Assembly (NCBI RefSeq): GCF_001262015.1
Contig: NZ_CP012074.1
Location: 516,501 to 580,500, forward strand
Direction of reading: 5' to 3'
Length of the DNA: 64,000 nt
Source of the DNA: Prevotella fusca JCM 17724
Lineage (GTDB): Bacteria; Bacteroidota; Bacteroidia; Bacteroidales; Bacteroidaceae
Shown here: positions 1 to 8,474 of the stretch, one piece after another
Layout: every line of letters starts with the position of its first letter
Numbering within the stretch: position 1 is the first letter of the stretch
The notes under the pieces: generated by a model
What the model saw: the letters and a program-made list of their open reading frames with translations, nothing else
Database searches by the model: none
What the model was told of the DNA's origin: nothing
Program-made: the position numbers and the translations under genes

Positions 1-818
1 GCTTACAGGATGTCAGGAAGTTTTTTGGTTCCGTTGTCGCTGATGGAAACTTCACGCTGGAGGTAAAAGAGGCTACACCTTATTCTTATGTGATGGACTT
101 GAAGATTGGAGAAATTCATGGGTATAAAACGGAAAGAGAAAGCGAAATGAATGAAGTGTTAGATGATATGGCTGAATTCTTCCGCTCTTCTCATATTACA
201 CTTACTTTTACTACGGATATGAGTTCTTGGATCTTTACGGACTCTGACGAACTCCCTTCTCTATTTTATGATTTCAATAAGCAGATAGGAACGACTCTTC
301 TGGGGACTGAAAGTGAGTTCGGGGACAAGGAGACCTTTATGAAAAAGGCTCGAGAAGATAATAATGGAAATAATATGTTACGGGGTTTCTTTGCTGTTTT
401 CTGTCCAGGAATATTCCGTCTTCCTGCGTTTTATAATAATGGCTTCCAGCGAGGTCATATAGAGGTTGGTGCACCATTGTCAGGGAAGAGTAAGAAAGAA
501 CAGTATGTAGTGCAGGATACAAGCGTGGATAGCTTGGGCAGCATTGTACAGAAAATAAAATTCTGTTATTATCTTGACCAGTTTGATGAGTGGGGTAAGA
601 TTTCTGATAGGCTTGAAAAAGATCCTAACTTTGATGTGGATAAGTATATGCAGAAGCAGGAAGCTGTCACCAAGGTTTCAAAAGATGTCTATCCTGTGTG
701 TGTTGATATAAGCAGAAATGTGGATGCTGATGGTTGGATAAACAGTTATGATTGTACGATCACTGTCAGTAAAAATAATACTGTTGCAACATTCACGGAA
801 CGGTTGCGTCGTAAGTAA
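1..818 (+). CDS. Hypothetical protein, 5' end outside the window; paralogue of the next gene
   Basis: The frame is open from the left edge (first full codon at base 3) to TAA at 816-818, leaving about 271 residues. A GTG/ATG at 90/93 lies inside the coding run and need not be the start. I do not recognise a named family. The visible part is soluble and acidic, with no membrane segment. Its layout matches the gene that follows: a central region, an FCP tripeptide followed by hydrophobic residues (FFAVFCPGIF here, MFQTFCPAIE there), and a beta-rich C-terminal stretch ending in a basic tail. The two genes are 23 bp apart on the same strand, so they are probably a diverged tandem duplication in one operon. 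A secreted role is inferred only from the paralogue's signal peptide. Confidence 0.7.
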   Translation, partial: LQDVRKFFGSVVADGNFTLEVKEATPYSYVMDLKIGEIHGYKTERESEMNEVLDDMAEFFRSSHITLTFTTDMSSWIFTDSDELPSLFYDFNKQIGTTLLGTESEFGDKETFMKKAREDNNGNNMLRGFFAVFCPGIFRLPAFYNNGFQRGHIEVGAPLSGKSKKEQYVVQDTSVDSLGSIVQKIKFCYYLDQFDEWGKISDRLEKDPNFDVDKYMQKQEAVTKVSKDVYPVCVDISRNVDADGWINSYDCTITVSKNNTVATFTERLRRK

Positions 819-841
819 CTTTCTCTGAATATTATGGTTTT

Positions 842-2053
842 ATGTTTAAACAGTTTTTCCAAATGAAATATATCCATTTACCACTTCGTCTTGTCTTTTT
901 TGCATTAATGCTTTGCAACACCAGTCTGGTATCGAATGCACAAAGTAAGTTCCGTCCGCAGTTGGTGGTCGGTCAGGAGATTATCTATGATTTTACCAAT
1001 ATGTGGAGTTGTACATCTACGGCTGACGGTCAGAAGATTACAAACCGTTTTGCTAAATGTAGTCCGAGCTTTGAGGAAGGACTTGATATTGAAAAGTATT
1101 ATGATACGAAGAAAGACAGCGTGCATACAAGTTTTGCCGTTAAAGTCGTACATGTATCACCTTATGGTGTCACATTAAGTTTACGTTTACTGGAACCTTA
1201 TAACGACAAGAATTCTGAAGAAATGAGTGAGGAGGATGGGGAAAGAGAGAAGCAGGAAAAGATGTTTGAAGATTCTATTTCGAGCCTTTTGGGTTCTCAT
1301 CCTGTTCTTGTAACCTATACTTCGGCAATGGATAGTTATATTGTTAGTAATAACTTGGAGTTGGCATCACATCTATATCAACTTGAACAAAGATTTTATA
1401 AGAAAATAGTAAAGCCTTTTCAGTATGCTTTGATATATGCCCATCCTGATGGTGTTTATCTTCTCAACACAGGTGTTGTCGAAAAAGGTTCTGTATTCTT
1501 AGAGATGTTCCAGACATTCTGTCCTGCTATTGAGCTTGTAGTAGATGCTATGCGTAAATCCTATACTATAGGAACGACGGTGAAAGGAAAACCGCTGGAT
1601 GGCAGCAATCGGAAGGCTGAGTATCAAAAGGTAGTGGCTTCTTTGACCAAGGATGGCTTTTCACAAAGGATAGAGGGCAAACGATATGTAAGAGAGGAGG
1701 CTTTTGATGACTCCGACCAGTACAGTGAATGCTTCCTGTATGATGCTGACAGCTTTGTAGAGGAGGAAGACTCTGCTGTGGTTACGGATGGTAACTATGA
1801 CTTTGAAACGGATACTGCAGGTTCTGTCTCGGTTGATGATTATGTAGATGCAGATTCTATATATAATAATGAGGATGCTCCAAAGAAACCTAAGATTATT
1901 TCTGTCAAGGAGAATGACAGACCTTGGTGTACTGTTTCCCAGCTACGTATGAGCCTTACAGGAATCATTAAAGAATATACAGTCAATACTACAGTCAGCC
2001 TCCGTGATGCGGTCTGGGTTCGCCGTCTGCGCCTTGTAGGGCGGACGAAGTAA
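842..2053 (+). CDS. Hypothetical secreted protein, tandem paralogue of the upstream gene
   Basis: The protein has 403 residues if started at 842, or 396 from the in-frame ATG at 863. The second start gives a cleaner signal peptide: a Lys, a hydrophobic core (LVFFALML), and cleavage near SNAQ. The mature part is acidic. It contains a Glu-rich segment around residues 125-140 and an Asp/Glu-rich, probably disordered stretch around 295-350 before a beta-rich C-terminus. I know no domain for it. It shares the FCP motif and C-terminal pattern with the truncated gene upstream. Likely location is the periplasm or cell surface. It converges on the next gene with only 6 bp between stop codons. Function unknown. 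Confidence 0.75.
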   Translation: MFKQFFQMKYIHLPLRLVFFALMLCNTSLVSNAQSKFRPQLVVGQEIIYDFTNMWSCTSTADGQKITNRFAKCSPSFEEGLDIEKYYDTKKDSVHTSFAVKVVHVSPYGVTLSLRLLEPYNDKNSEEMSEEDGEREKQEKMFEDSISSLLGSHPVLVTYTSAMDSYIVSNNLELASHLYQLEQRFYKKIVKPFQYALIYAHPDGVYLLNTGVVEKGSVFLEMFQTFCPAIELVVDAMRKSYTIGTTVKGKPLDGSNRKAEYQKVVASLTKDGFSQRIEGKRYVREEAFDDSDQYSECFLYDADSFVEEEDSAVVTDGNYDFETDTAGSVSVDDYVDADSIYNNEDAPKKPKIISVKENDRPWCTVSQLRMSLTGIIKEYTVNTTVSLRDAVWVRRLRLVGRTK

Positions 2054-2059
2054 GAATGC

Positions 2060-3058
2060 TTATTTGTTACGCTTCTCCAGCTTGATAAGCAGTAAGCCGA
2101 TAGCTGTCCAGATGAGTTCGCGGATGCGGACAAGCAGAGCAACAAAGACACCTGCGCTGGCGGTAAGTCCCAAACCGGTAATAGACATGAGGAAGCCTCC
2201 TTCACGGCCACCTAACTGCAGGGGGATGAAGAAAAGCATATTGGCAAACAGAGAGGTGAAGGCAAGAATGAGAATACAGTCAAAGTAATTGACCGATGGG
2301 AGAAGGACCAGCAGGATGAAGAAAATCTCCAATGCACTGCAGAGTCGGCAGGATAATTCGAGCAGAACAACCGTAAGGAACGTGCGAGGGTTCTGATTGT
2401 GGAGCGAAGCTATCTGTGTGTCAATCCTGTCGAGTTCTTCTTTGTGATTCGCCACAAACGGCTCTGCCCACTTCTTTATGAAAGGAATATGGCGTACAAG
2501 GTTCATCACACGGATTGCCAGCCCTTTCTTATAGCCTGTGAGAAAGAACCAGATGGCAGATACACAGAACGCAAAGGTCAGTGTCAGCATCATTCCCATA
2601 AAGAGATTGACAGGCTGTGTGAGGATATAAAGGAAGATGGAAATGAGCCAGAACCAGAAATGGCTGAAGATGTGGGTCATGGCATACAGCACGACAGATG
2701 AAGTAGCACGTTCAGTCCCGATCTTTGGTGTCAGTTCCATGATGCGGTAAGGTTCGCCACCCATCAGTCCACCAGGAGTTGCATAGTTAAGTGCAAATCC
2801 CGACACGGTAACCTTATAGAGCCAGTGGAATGAAATGCTTTTCCGTTCTTCCTGATTCTTGGTCTGACTGCGTATAATGGTGAACCATGCTGCTGTGTTG
2901 AAGATATAAAGGAATGCCCACAGCACCACTACTGCAAAAAACCAGTAGCCGGCATGCTGGATCTTCTGCCATGCGTCAGCGAAGTCGAGTTGTGTCACCA
3001 TGATGATGAGTACAACCAAGCCGAAGATGAAAAAGATGTTTTGATATTTCTTGTTCAT
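2060..3058 (-). CDS. Flippase-like / lysylphosphatidylglycerol synthase transmembrane-domain protein
   Basis: This 332-residue polytopic inner-membrane protein has about seven or eight hydrophobic segments. It begins MNKKYQNIFFIFGLVVLIIM. It carries the NYATPGGLMGGEPYR region and a later GGREGGF loop, both typical of the UPF0104 / LPG-synthase transmembrane family (PF03706, TIGR00374). In MprF this domain moves lipids across the membrane. Here there is no attached aminoacyl-transferase domain, so lipid flipping or polyprenyl-linked sugar handling is an inference from the family. The gene stands alone: the neighbour on its 3' side converges, and a repeat element (3082-3384) lies upstream. Family assignment is firm, substrate unknown. 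Confidence 0.85.
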   Translation of the reverse strand: MNKKYQNIFFIFGLVVLIIMVTQLDFADAWQKIQHAGYWFFAVVVLWAFLYIFNTAAWFTIIRSQTKNQEERKSISFHWLYKVTVSGFALNYATPGGLMGGEPYRIMELTPKIGTERATSSVVLYAMTHIFSHFWFWLISIFLYILTQPVNLFMGMMLTLTFAFCVSAIWFFLTGYKKGLAIRVMNLVRHIPFIKKWAEPFVANHKEELDRIDTQIASLHNQNPRTFLTVVLLELSCRLCSALEIFFILLVLLPSVNYFDCILILAFTSLFANMLFFIPLQLGGREGGFLMSITGLGLTASAGVFVALLVRIRELIWTAIGLLLIKLEKRNK

Positions 3059-3081
3059 GAACTTCCTTAATCAATATTAGT

Positions 3082-3384
3082 ACTGTCTGGTAAACATTTC
3101 ACGCATAAGTCGGTCTTTAGCATCTTATAACACTATAATAATGAATCCATCTTCCGTTTTCAACCGATGTGTTGTTGCTCTGCACATGTGTTGTTGGTGG
3201 TAAACACCAATAGTGTCGGCTGTTGAATACCTTGCAATATATTGCCGGGGAAGAAGCAGCTTGTTGTCAGGACGGAGTTGTATTACCAAAAGCAAACAAA
3301 CCTTATTTGGTTAGGTGGCTTACTTTTCCAAAGACAATACGATATTATCTATTGAGCATACTCTGTTCAAGTTTTATCAGACGG
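3082..3384 (+). repeat. Dispersed ~300-bp element with terminal inverted repeats, copy 1
   Basis: This copy is bounded by ACTGTCTGGTA (3082-3092) and TATCAGACGG (3375-3384), which are roughly inverted. Inside is the core ACCGATGTGTTGTTG followed by a 22-bp unit ending GGTAAACAC, then GCAATATATTGCCGGG and, further on, GGCTTACTTTTCCAAAG. The same order of blocks occurs at 25825-26130, 57097-57433 and, inverted and interrupted, at 48384-50134. No ORF is conserved across the copies, so it looks like a non-autonomous (MITE-like) element. It fills the gap between pdxA and the flippase-like gene. Confidence 0.7.
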
Positions 3385-3423
3385 CAATAAATCAATGTCT
3401 GTCAATAAGCAAGGGAGACACGC

Positions 3424-4557
3424 TTAATGTGTCTCCTTTGTGTTATGATGTTCACCATGTGGCGTGCGGTCATCGCGTTTGCGTGGTATGGCAAAACGTA
3501 CCTTGTCGCTCTCGTCCCTCTTTTCCTTGTAAAGTTTTGGAAGCGGATTGCCCATTGGCTCTTCATATTCTGCACGGTTGCGGAAGATGTCAATGGCAAG
3601 GTAGATTGCATGACGGAACGGAAGTTCGTCAGCAATGCCTTTTCCTGCCAGTGACAGACTGTCAGGAATCTCTGCAGAAGTACGGACAAGAGGCAGTCCT
3701 GCTGTATAACTGATGCCATTGCATGCTGTGAGTGTGCGGAATGGTGCCAGTCCCTGCTCGTAATACATTGCCAGTATGCCGTCAAACTGTTCTGCATTGT
3801 TGCAGCCAAAGAATGTGTCGGCAGGGTAGGGACCGAAAGCCTGTATGCCATTGTCAACAAGCTCTTCGATAGCCGGAGAGATAATTTCCTGTTCTTCAGA
3901 ACCTAACAGACCGTTGTCACCAGCCTTCGGGTTCAAGCCGAGTACGGCAATGCGTGGACATGACAGGCGGAAGTCACGACGCAGGCTCTGGAAGAGAGCG
4001 TTTGCATTATTGACAATGCTTGGCTTTGAGATTGACTCTGCCACTTGGCGCAGTGGGAGGTTACGGGTAGCGAGGGCAACGCGCAGTCCTTCATTGATGA
4101 GGATAGACAGCCCTGTTCCTTCCGATTCAAGATGATCCTCGATGTATCGGCTCTGACCGCTGAAGTGGAATTGTTCGTTATTATCAATAGGAGCAGTCAC
4201 CAGAACATCAAACAGCCCTTGTTGATAATCCTCCAAAGCGCAGTCAACAGCTCTCAGACCAGCGGTACCTGACTCCTCAGAAGCTACACCCAGTTCCACC
4301 TTGATTTCATCATCGAATACCGGCAACAGGTTGAGTCGTCCCTGCTGTGCTTCCCTTGCATCCTTGATGATGGTGAAGTTTGCTTCAATATCCAGTGCGT
4401 TACGATGATACGTGGCTACTTTCGGTGAACCATAGACGATGGGAGTACAAATCTCCAGCATCTCTGGCTCGGCAAAGGTCTTGAAGATAAGTTCATATCC
4501 AATGCCATTAGTGTCTCCGTGTGTGATAGCTACACGGACTTTTCTATTCTCGTTCAT
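3424..4557 (-). CDS. pdxA: 4-hydroxythreonine-4-phosphate dehydrogenase (vitamin B6 synthesis)
   Basis: PdxA oxidises 4-phospho-hydroxy-L-threonine with NAD(P)+ in the DXP-dependent route to pyridoxal phosphate; it is cytosolic and metal-dependent. The 377-residue product starts VRVAITHGDTNGIGYELIFK, the family's N-terminal pattern. It carries the RYIEDHLES and VLGLNPKAGDNG segments and the GPYPADTFF motif, all features of the PdxA fold. It runs slightly longer than most family members because of a charged, His-rich C-terminal tail of about 35 residues. It sits 69 bp downstream of rlmN on the same strand and is probably co-transcribed with it. Assignment secure. Confidence 0.95.
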   Translation of the reverse strand: MNENRKVRVAITHGDTNGIGYELIFKTFAEPEMLEICTPIVYGSPKVATYHRNALDIEANFTIIKDAREAQQGRLNLLPVFDDEIKVELGVASEESGTAGLRAVDCALEDYQQGLFDVLVTAPIDNNEQFHFSGQSRYIEDHLESEGTGLSILINEGLRVALATRNLPLRQVAESISKPSIVNNANALFQSLRRDFRLSCPRIAVLGLNPKAGDNGLLGSEEQEIISPAIEELVDNGIQAFGPYPADTFFGCNNAEQFDGILAMYYEQGLAPFRTLTACNGISYTAGLPLVRTSAEIPDSLSLAGKGIADELPFRHAIYLAIDIFRNRAEYEEPMGNPLPKLYKEKRDESDKVRFAIPRKRDDRTPHGEHHNTKETH

Positions 4558-4626
4558 ATATTTATATCTTGTATTATTATACTATGTTCGGTTTCCTTTT
4601 TAAACTTTCTCATCCTTTCATCTTTC

Positions 4627-5691
4627 TTACCCTTTTACCTTTTTACCTTTTCTTCCTCTTTCCTCCTCAATCTTCTTTGCTGTAGAGAGCAAACCGCAGG
4701 CTGCAAAAATGTCCTGTCCGCGGCTGGCACGGATAGTTGTGAAGACCCCGTGTTGTGTCAGATAGTTTCTGAATTTCTCCATCTTGTGGTCGTCAACACC
4801 CTGCAGCGGGATGTCAGGGATAGGATGGAAGCGGATAAGATTGATGCGGCAGTCCAGTCCTTTAAGCAGTTGCACGATGGCTTTCGCATGCTCCTCGCTG
4901 TCATTAAAGTCCTTGAAGACAATGTATTCAAACGATAGACGGCGTTGATGGGAGAAATCGTAATTGCGGAGTAACTCAACAATGCTCTCGATAGACATGC
5001 CCTTTTCTGCCGGCATCAGCTCTGTGCGTTGGTCGTGCAGGGGGGTGTGCATACTGATTGCAACGTGACAGTCGCTCTCTTCGAGGAATCGTTTCAGTTT
5101 CCCTTTGACGCCGACACTGCTTACCGTGATGCGCTTTGGCGACCAGCCGTAGCCGAAGTCAGCTGTCATAACTTCTGTGGTACGCAATACATTGTCAAGA
5201 TTATCCATCGGTTCACCCTGTCCCATGAAGACAATATTCGTCAGTTTGTCACGTTCAGGGAGTGAATAAATCTGATTGAGAATGTCAGTAGCTGACAGGC
5301 TGCCTTCAAAACCCTGCTTTCCTGTCTGGCAGAAAAGGCAGTTCATCTTGCATCCCACCTGTGAAGAAACACAGAGTGTGGCACGGTCTTCGTCTGGTAT
5401 ATACACCGTTTCGACAAACTTACCGCTATCAGTAGGGAAGAGGTATTTGATGGTTCCATCCTTAGAGTGCTGTGCGTCGATAGGCTCTTTGCAGCCAATA
5501 GCATATTCAGCAGCGAGTTTCTCTCTGTTCGCTTTCGAGATGTTTGTCATCTCATCAATGCTTTTCACATGCTGTGTATAGAGCCATTTGGCTATCTGTC
5601 CGCCTGTAAAGGCTGGCATTCCGAGCGACTTGGCAACCTCTTTCAGCTCGCCAAGTGTCATCCCCAACAAATACTTCTTTGCTGTTTCCAT
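4627..5691 (-). CDS. rlmN: 23S rRNA (adenine-2503-C2)/tRNA methyltransferase RlmN, radical SAM
   Basis: RlmN methylates C2 of A2503 in 23S rRNA and A37 in some tRNAs, using a 4Fe-4S cluster and two SAM molecules. The cluster motif is visible as CKMNCLFC, with the upstream SSQVG and downstream GQGEP (SAM-binding) segments. Near the C-terminus, RASRGQDIFAACG contains the second catalytic cysteine. An alternative ATG lies at 5703. I chose 5691 (METAKKYLLG) because a TATCTTTG -7 box on this strand (5724-5717) would place the transcript start near 5711, leaving a short leader. Length about 354 residues, normal for the family. First gene of a probable rlmN-pdxA pair. Confidence 0.95.
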   Translation of the reverse strand: METAKKYLLGMTLGELKEVAKSLGMPAFTGGQIAKWLYTQHVKSIDEMTNISKANREKLAAEYAIGCKEPIDAQHSKDGTIKYLFPTDSGKFVETVYIPDEDRATLCVSSQVGCKMNCLFCQTGKQGFEGSLSATDILNQIYSLPERDKLTNIVFMGQGEPMDNLDNVLRTTEVMTADFGYGWSPKRITVSSVGVKGKLKRFLEESDCHVAISMHTPLHDQRTELMPAEKGMSIESIVELLRNYDFSHQRRLSFEYIVFKDFNDSEEHAKAIVQLLKGLDCRINLIRFHPIPDIPLQGVDDHKMEKFRNYLTQHGVFTTIRASRGQDIFAACGLLSTAKKIEEERGRKGKKVKG

Positions 5692-5716
5692 TCTCGTTCT
5701 CAATGTTTTGTTGCTG

Positions 5717-5724
5717 CAAAGATA
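5717..5724 (-). promoter_or_regulatory. Bacteroidota -7 box for rlmN
   Basis: TATCTTTG read on the minus strand, matching TAnnTTTG. No clear TTTG lies 19-21 bp upstream, so only half the consensus is present. The position favours the internal rlmN start at 5691. Confidence 0.5.
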
Positions 5725-5790
5725 ACGAAAAAATAGCTAATATTCGTGTTTTCCTTTCTTTTTTGAGTGTCGGGGTCATTAAAGGAAAAA

Positions 5791-5852
5791 GAGGGTGTGT
5801 CAAAACTTTAATGAACATGCTTTCTTTCAAATCTGAGTTTTGACGTACCCTC
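5791..5852 (-). terminator. Hairpin terminator after the 482-residue gene
   Basis: Arms of 17 bases (5791-5807 and 5836-5852) match at 15 of 17 positions around a 28-base loop. On the minus strand the hairpin is followed by TTTTTCC, as expected for a rho-independent terminator. The arm GGGTGTGTCAAAACT could also be a short mobile-element end (see findings). Confidence 0.6.
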
Positions 5853-5869
5853 TTTCCTGTTGTGCTGCA

Positions 5870-7318
5870 TTATGGTTTGTCAAAACGAGACTTCATGGCA
5901 GCGAAACGTTCGTGAACATCGAAATCGAAATAATCAAAATTGGAACTAGGGATGTTTTGGGAGATTTCTTTCTCAACAGTATCAATGCTACCACAGTATG
6001 TTTGGTCTATACACCCTGTATCATACATAGCTTTTATTTTCGGTAGAAGTTCTGAAGCACGTAAGTCAATTAAGTTAGAGGTTAAATGTGCAGCGAGCAC
6101 ACCATCAATATATTGTACTTCTGGCAGTTTCTCTATAGCAAAGGAGATGAGGTCGTCGAACCATTCTATACATGCCGGCTTCAGTTCTGGTTGTCTGAAT
6201 GCTATTAGTGACATAGTTTCAGGCACATGAGCTTTACCGAACGAATACAGTCCAGGCTCTTTCATGAAATTGAGTAACTTGTTAAAACGGTCAGCTGTTG
6301 TTAATTTATATAAAGTTGGAACAAAAACTGCATCAGCACTGTCGCTAAAATGATAATCAAGGAAGTCTTGGGATTGTCTGAGACATTCTAATACCAAGTC
6401 AAGACTGCTTTCGTTGTTCCCGACTTCTCCTAACAGCATGATGGAAGAAGCAAGTATTCCGTTATAGTTTCCATCATCAAAACCGGCAGGAATGTTACCA
6501 TTACTTGTTATTGTCATGACATAGCGGATGATTTCTTCTAAGTCCGAACGTAGTTCTTCCTTTGGCAGGGCAAGGATTCGGTTGATTAATGAATCTTCTA
6601 ACCATAAGGAATTTTCCGGCTTGTTCAGTTCCTCTACAAGCCATTCGTTATGTACGTTCAAGGTTTCGGAATACCGTTGGGGCTTGTAGGTGTACTTTGT
6701 ATTCATGCCGTAGGTAGGATGTTTCATGTATTTACTATCATCGTCTATCCAACTACTTTCAGGAACAATGTATTTGAAGTCATTACCATAAGCCTGTTTC
6801 AGTTTGGGAAGATACTTACTGGCATTGTACTGGTCGGTAGCCACAAGAAAGTGCTTGCCATCTTTACCAAATTCGTACTCAATGAGTGGTACGTCTTCAG
6901 TGTCTTCTTCCAGCATATACTTTGTGAGTTTGAAACTATCGTCTGGGGCTATGTCAATCTCTTCTGCAAAGTCTACGGCACCATAAACAATGTTATGTGC
7001 TTCCTCGTAACTGCATTCTTCTAATTCATTGGTCTTGCTGAGACATTCCAGCATATAGTCGAACTCTTCTTTTTCCGTTCTCAGCTTATATATAGAGTTT
7101 TTCACCCCTATGCAATAGGTGTCTACGAGATAGCATGCAAAGCTGATTTTACCGCCAGTATGCAATCTGGAAACTACGACATAACCTTCTCCGATGTCAA
7201 ATAAATGAGAATCTCGATAGCATTTCCCAATTTGCAAAGTCCTGGCTCTTGTCTGCATGAACTTCTCTGGTGAAAGAAACTGTTGTCCACCTTTGTTTGT
7301 TTTCTTCTTCTTAGGCAT
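5870..7318 (-). CDS. Hypothetical cytosolic protein, 482 residues
   Basis: I do not recognise a named domain. The protein starts with a Lys-rich segment (MPKKKKTNKGG), has no signal peptide or membrane segment, and looks like a soluble protein of two halves. The N-terminal ~140 residues are beta-rich (IGEGYVVVSRLHTGGKISFACYL region). The C-terminal ~270 residues are helical and Leu-rich, possibly a HEAT-like repeat fold. The sequence is full length, with ordinary composition. It stands alone between the rlmN-pdxA pair and a repeat-rich gap, and has its own terminator. Start chosen as the only ATG before the conserved-looking region. Confidence 0.7.
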   Translation of the reverse strand: MPKKKKTNKGGQQFLSPEKFMQTRARTLQIGKCYRDSHLFDIGEGYVVVSRLHTGGKISFACYLVDTYCIGVKNSIYKLRTEKEEFDYMLECLSKTNELEECSYEEAHNIVYGAVDFAEEIDIAPDDSFKLTKYMLEEDTEDVPLIEYEFGKDGKHFLVATDQYNASKYLPKLKQAYGNDFKYIVPESSWIDDDSKYMKHPTYGMNTKYTYKPQRYSETLNVHNEWLVEELNKPENSLWLEDSLINRILALPKEELRSDLEEIIRYVMTITSNGNIPAGFDDGNYNGILASSIMLLGEVGNNESSLDLVLECLRQSQDFLDYHFSDSADAVFVPTLYKLTTADRFNKLLNFMKEPGLYSFGKAHVPETMSLIAFRQPELKPACIEWFDDLISFAIEKLPEVQYIDGVLAAHLTSNLIDLRASELLPKIKAMYDTGCIDQTYCGSIDTVEKEISQNIPSSNFDYFDFDVHERFAAMKSRFDKP

Positions 7319-7451
7319 ATACTTTTCTTTTTATTTGTAGTTCATTTATAATACTTTAAGCTGTTTCCATGCCATTCCCCCCGTTGTTTCCTAAATGTTT
7401 TCAGCCATAAATGACTGCTGGTTCGGGGGTAGGATGTTCATACTCATGAAT

Positions 7452-7459
7452 CAAAAATA
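7452..7459 (-). promoter_or_regulatory. Possible -7 box for the 482-residue gene
   Basis: TATTTTTG on the minus strand fits TAnnTTTG and would give a leader of about 125 bases. No good -33 TTTG is seen. The rest of the 342-bp gap 7319-7660 holds only the palindrome array at its right end. Confidence 0.35.
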
Positions 7460-7581
7460 AGAAAAAAGATATAATTCCAAGGCTAACAGCTAAAAAAATA
7501 TCCGATGCCAATGTATTTTTATGTATCTTTCTTCAGTTATATAGCACAACCGTTTGGCTTGAGAAGGGTGTCTACAGAATA

Positions 7582-7642
7582 TTACAAAGGCTTTGTAATC
7601 TCTCTACAAGCCGCTTGTAATCTTTCTACAAAGCCTTTGTAA
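7582..7642. repeat. Array of three 13-bp palindromes at exact 22-bp spacing
   Basis: ACAAAGGCTTTGT, ACAAGCCGCTTGT and ACAAAGCCTTTGT are centred at 7590, 7612 and 7634, each 22 bp apart, with similar TAATCT(C/T) spacers. It ends 18 bp from the stop codon of the DUF6078-like gene. The first and second arms differ by compensating changes, so the palindromic structure is kept. Confidence 0.75.
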
Positions 7643-7660
7643 TGTTCTGTAATGCCACCT

Positions 7661-8089
7661 TTACCATTCCCGTTCGTCCTTGTAATTATCGAAACTGGCT
7701 CCTTCTGCGTATCCGTAAGCTATGAAGATGCTGTTAATATATTCCTGTTCAGCTGGTGTTATGCCTTTTTTGCCATTGCGGCGAACATAGTAAGAGCCGT
7801 TCCCGAAGTGCCTGACGAGCGCACCTCGAATCCTTGCAATATCGGCTGCCAGTACTTTGTCGAACGTATGTTCCATGCCGTAAGCTATGCGTACAATACG
7901 GTCTGCCTTGTAGTAGTCACAGTTTTCTCCACTGCTAACAGATGGATTTACGCATTGTACGATTTTCTCTTTATTGATGTTTTCACATGCAACTATCTGG
8001 TGCAGGCACGTCTTTGCCTTCTTGCATGTTGTGTTATAGCATAGAAGGTAGTGTTTCGGTGCATCTTGATATATGTTCTTGCTTTCCAT
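7661..8089 (-). CDS. Small Cys-containing protein of unknown function (DUF6078-like)
   Basis: 142 residues, soluble, with a cysteine-rich N-terminal half (LLCYNTTCKKAKTCLHQ, then VQCVNP and GENCDYY) that could bind metal. A helical segment follows (ADIARIRGALVRHFGNGSYYVRRNGKKGITPAEQEYI). The overall pattern is what I remember for a Bacteroidales-only family, DUF6078, but I cannot confirm the number. A TACTTTTG box at 8168-8161 on this strand gives a leader of about 65 bases. Immediately downstream is the 22-bp palindrome array. Function unknown. Confidence 0.65.
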   Translation of the reverse strand: MESKNIYQDAPKHYLLCYNTTCKKAKTCLHQIVACENINKEKIVQCVNPSVSSGENCDYYKADRIVRIAYGMEHTFDKVLAADIARIRGALVRHFGNGSYYVRRNGKKGITPAEQEYINSIFIAYGYAEGASFDNYKDEREW

Positions 8090-8160
8090 TTCGTTTGTAG
8101 TTTTGTGAAATCTTATATTATTCTCGGTTTTATCTTTTCATGTATGGGAGTTCCAGAGTA

Positions 8161-8168
8161 CAAAAGTA
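8161..8168 (-). promoter_or_regulatory. -7 box for the DUF6078-like gene
   Basis: TACTTTTG on the minus strand matches TAnnTTTG. No matching -33 element was found at the usual distance. Confidence 0.4.
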
Positions 8169-8302
8169 ATAAATTCATCTTGTATTCGGACGGATATATA
8201 GCAATAATCTTTCAGAATGTCGGAGTATTTGTTAAGGTGGCTTAATAGTAGCAGGCAGGCATACTGAAGCTGTAAAATGATGTTAAAAACAATCCCTAAT
8301 CG

Positions 8303-8333
8303 TTTGCGATATGACTACTTTGTCCTATCTTTG
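8303..8333 (+). promoter_or_regulatory. Promoter for the DoxX-like gene
   Basis: TTTG at 8303-8306, 19 bp, TATCTTTG at 8326-8333: both Bacteroidota elements at consensus spacing. Transcription would start near 8340, leaving a leader of about 135 bases that contains a GGGGGC/GCCCCC inverted repeat (8410-8415 and 8451-8456). Confidence 0.75.
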
Positions 8334-8474
8334 TAACACCTGAGAAAAATTGAAAAGATTTCTATAAAAGAAAGAATTGTAAAGGTGACTAATTAGTAGA
8401 TAGTAGATTGGGGGCGTAACACGGACGTCGGTTAATACTGGAAAGTGATATGCCCCCATTACAAAAGACGCAGG

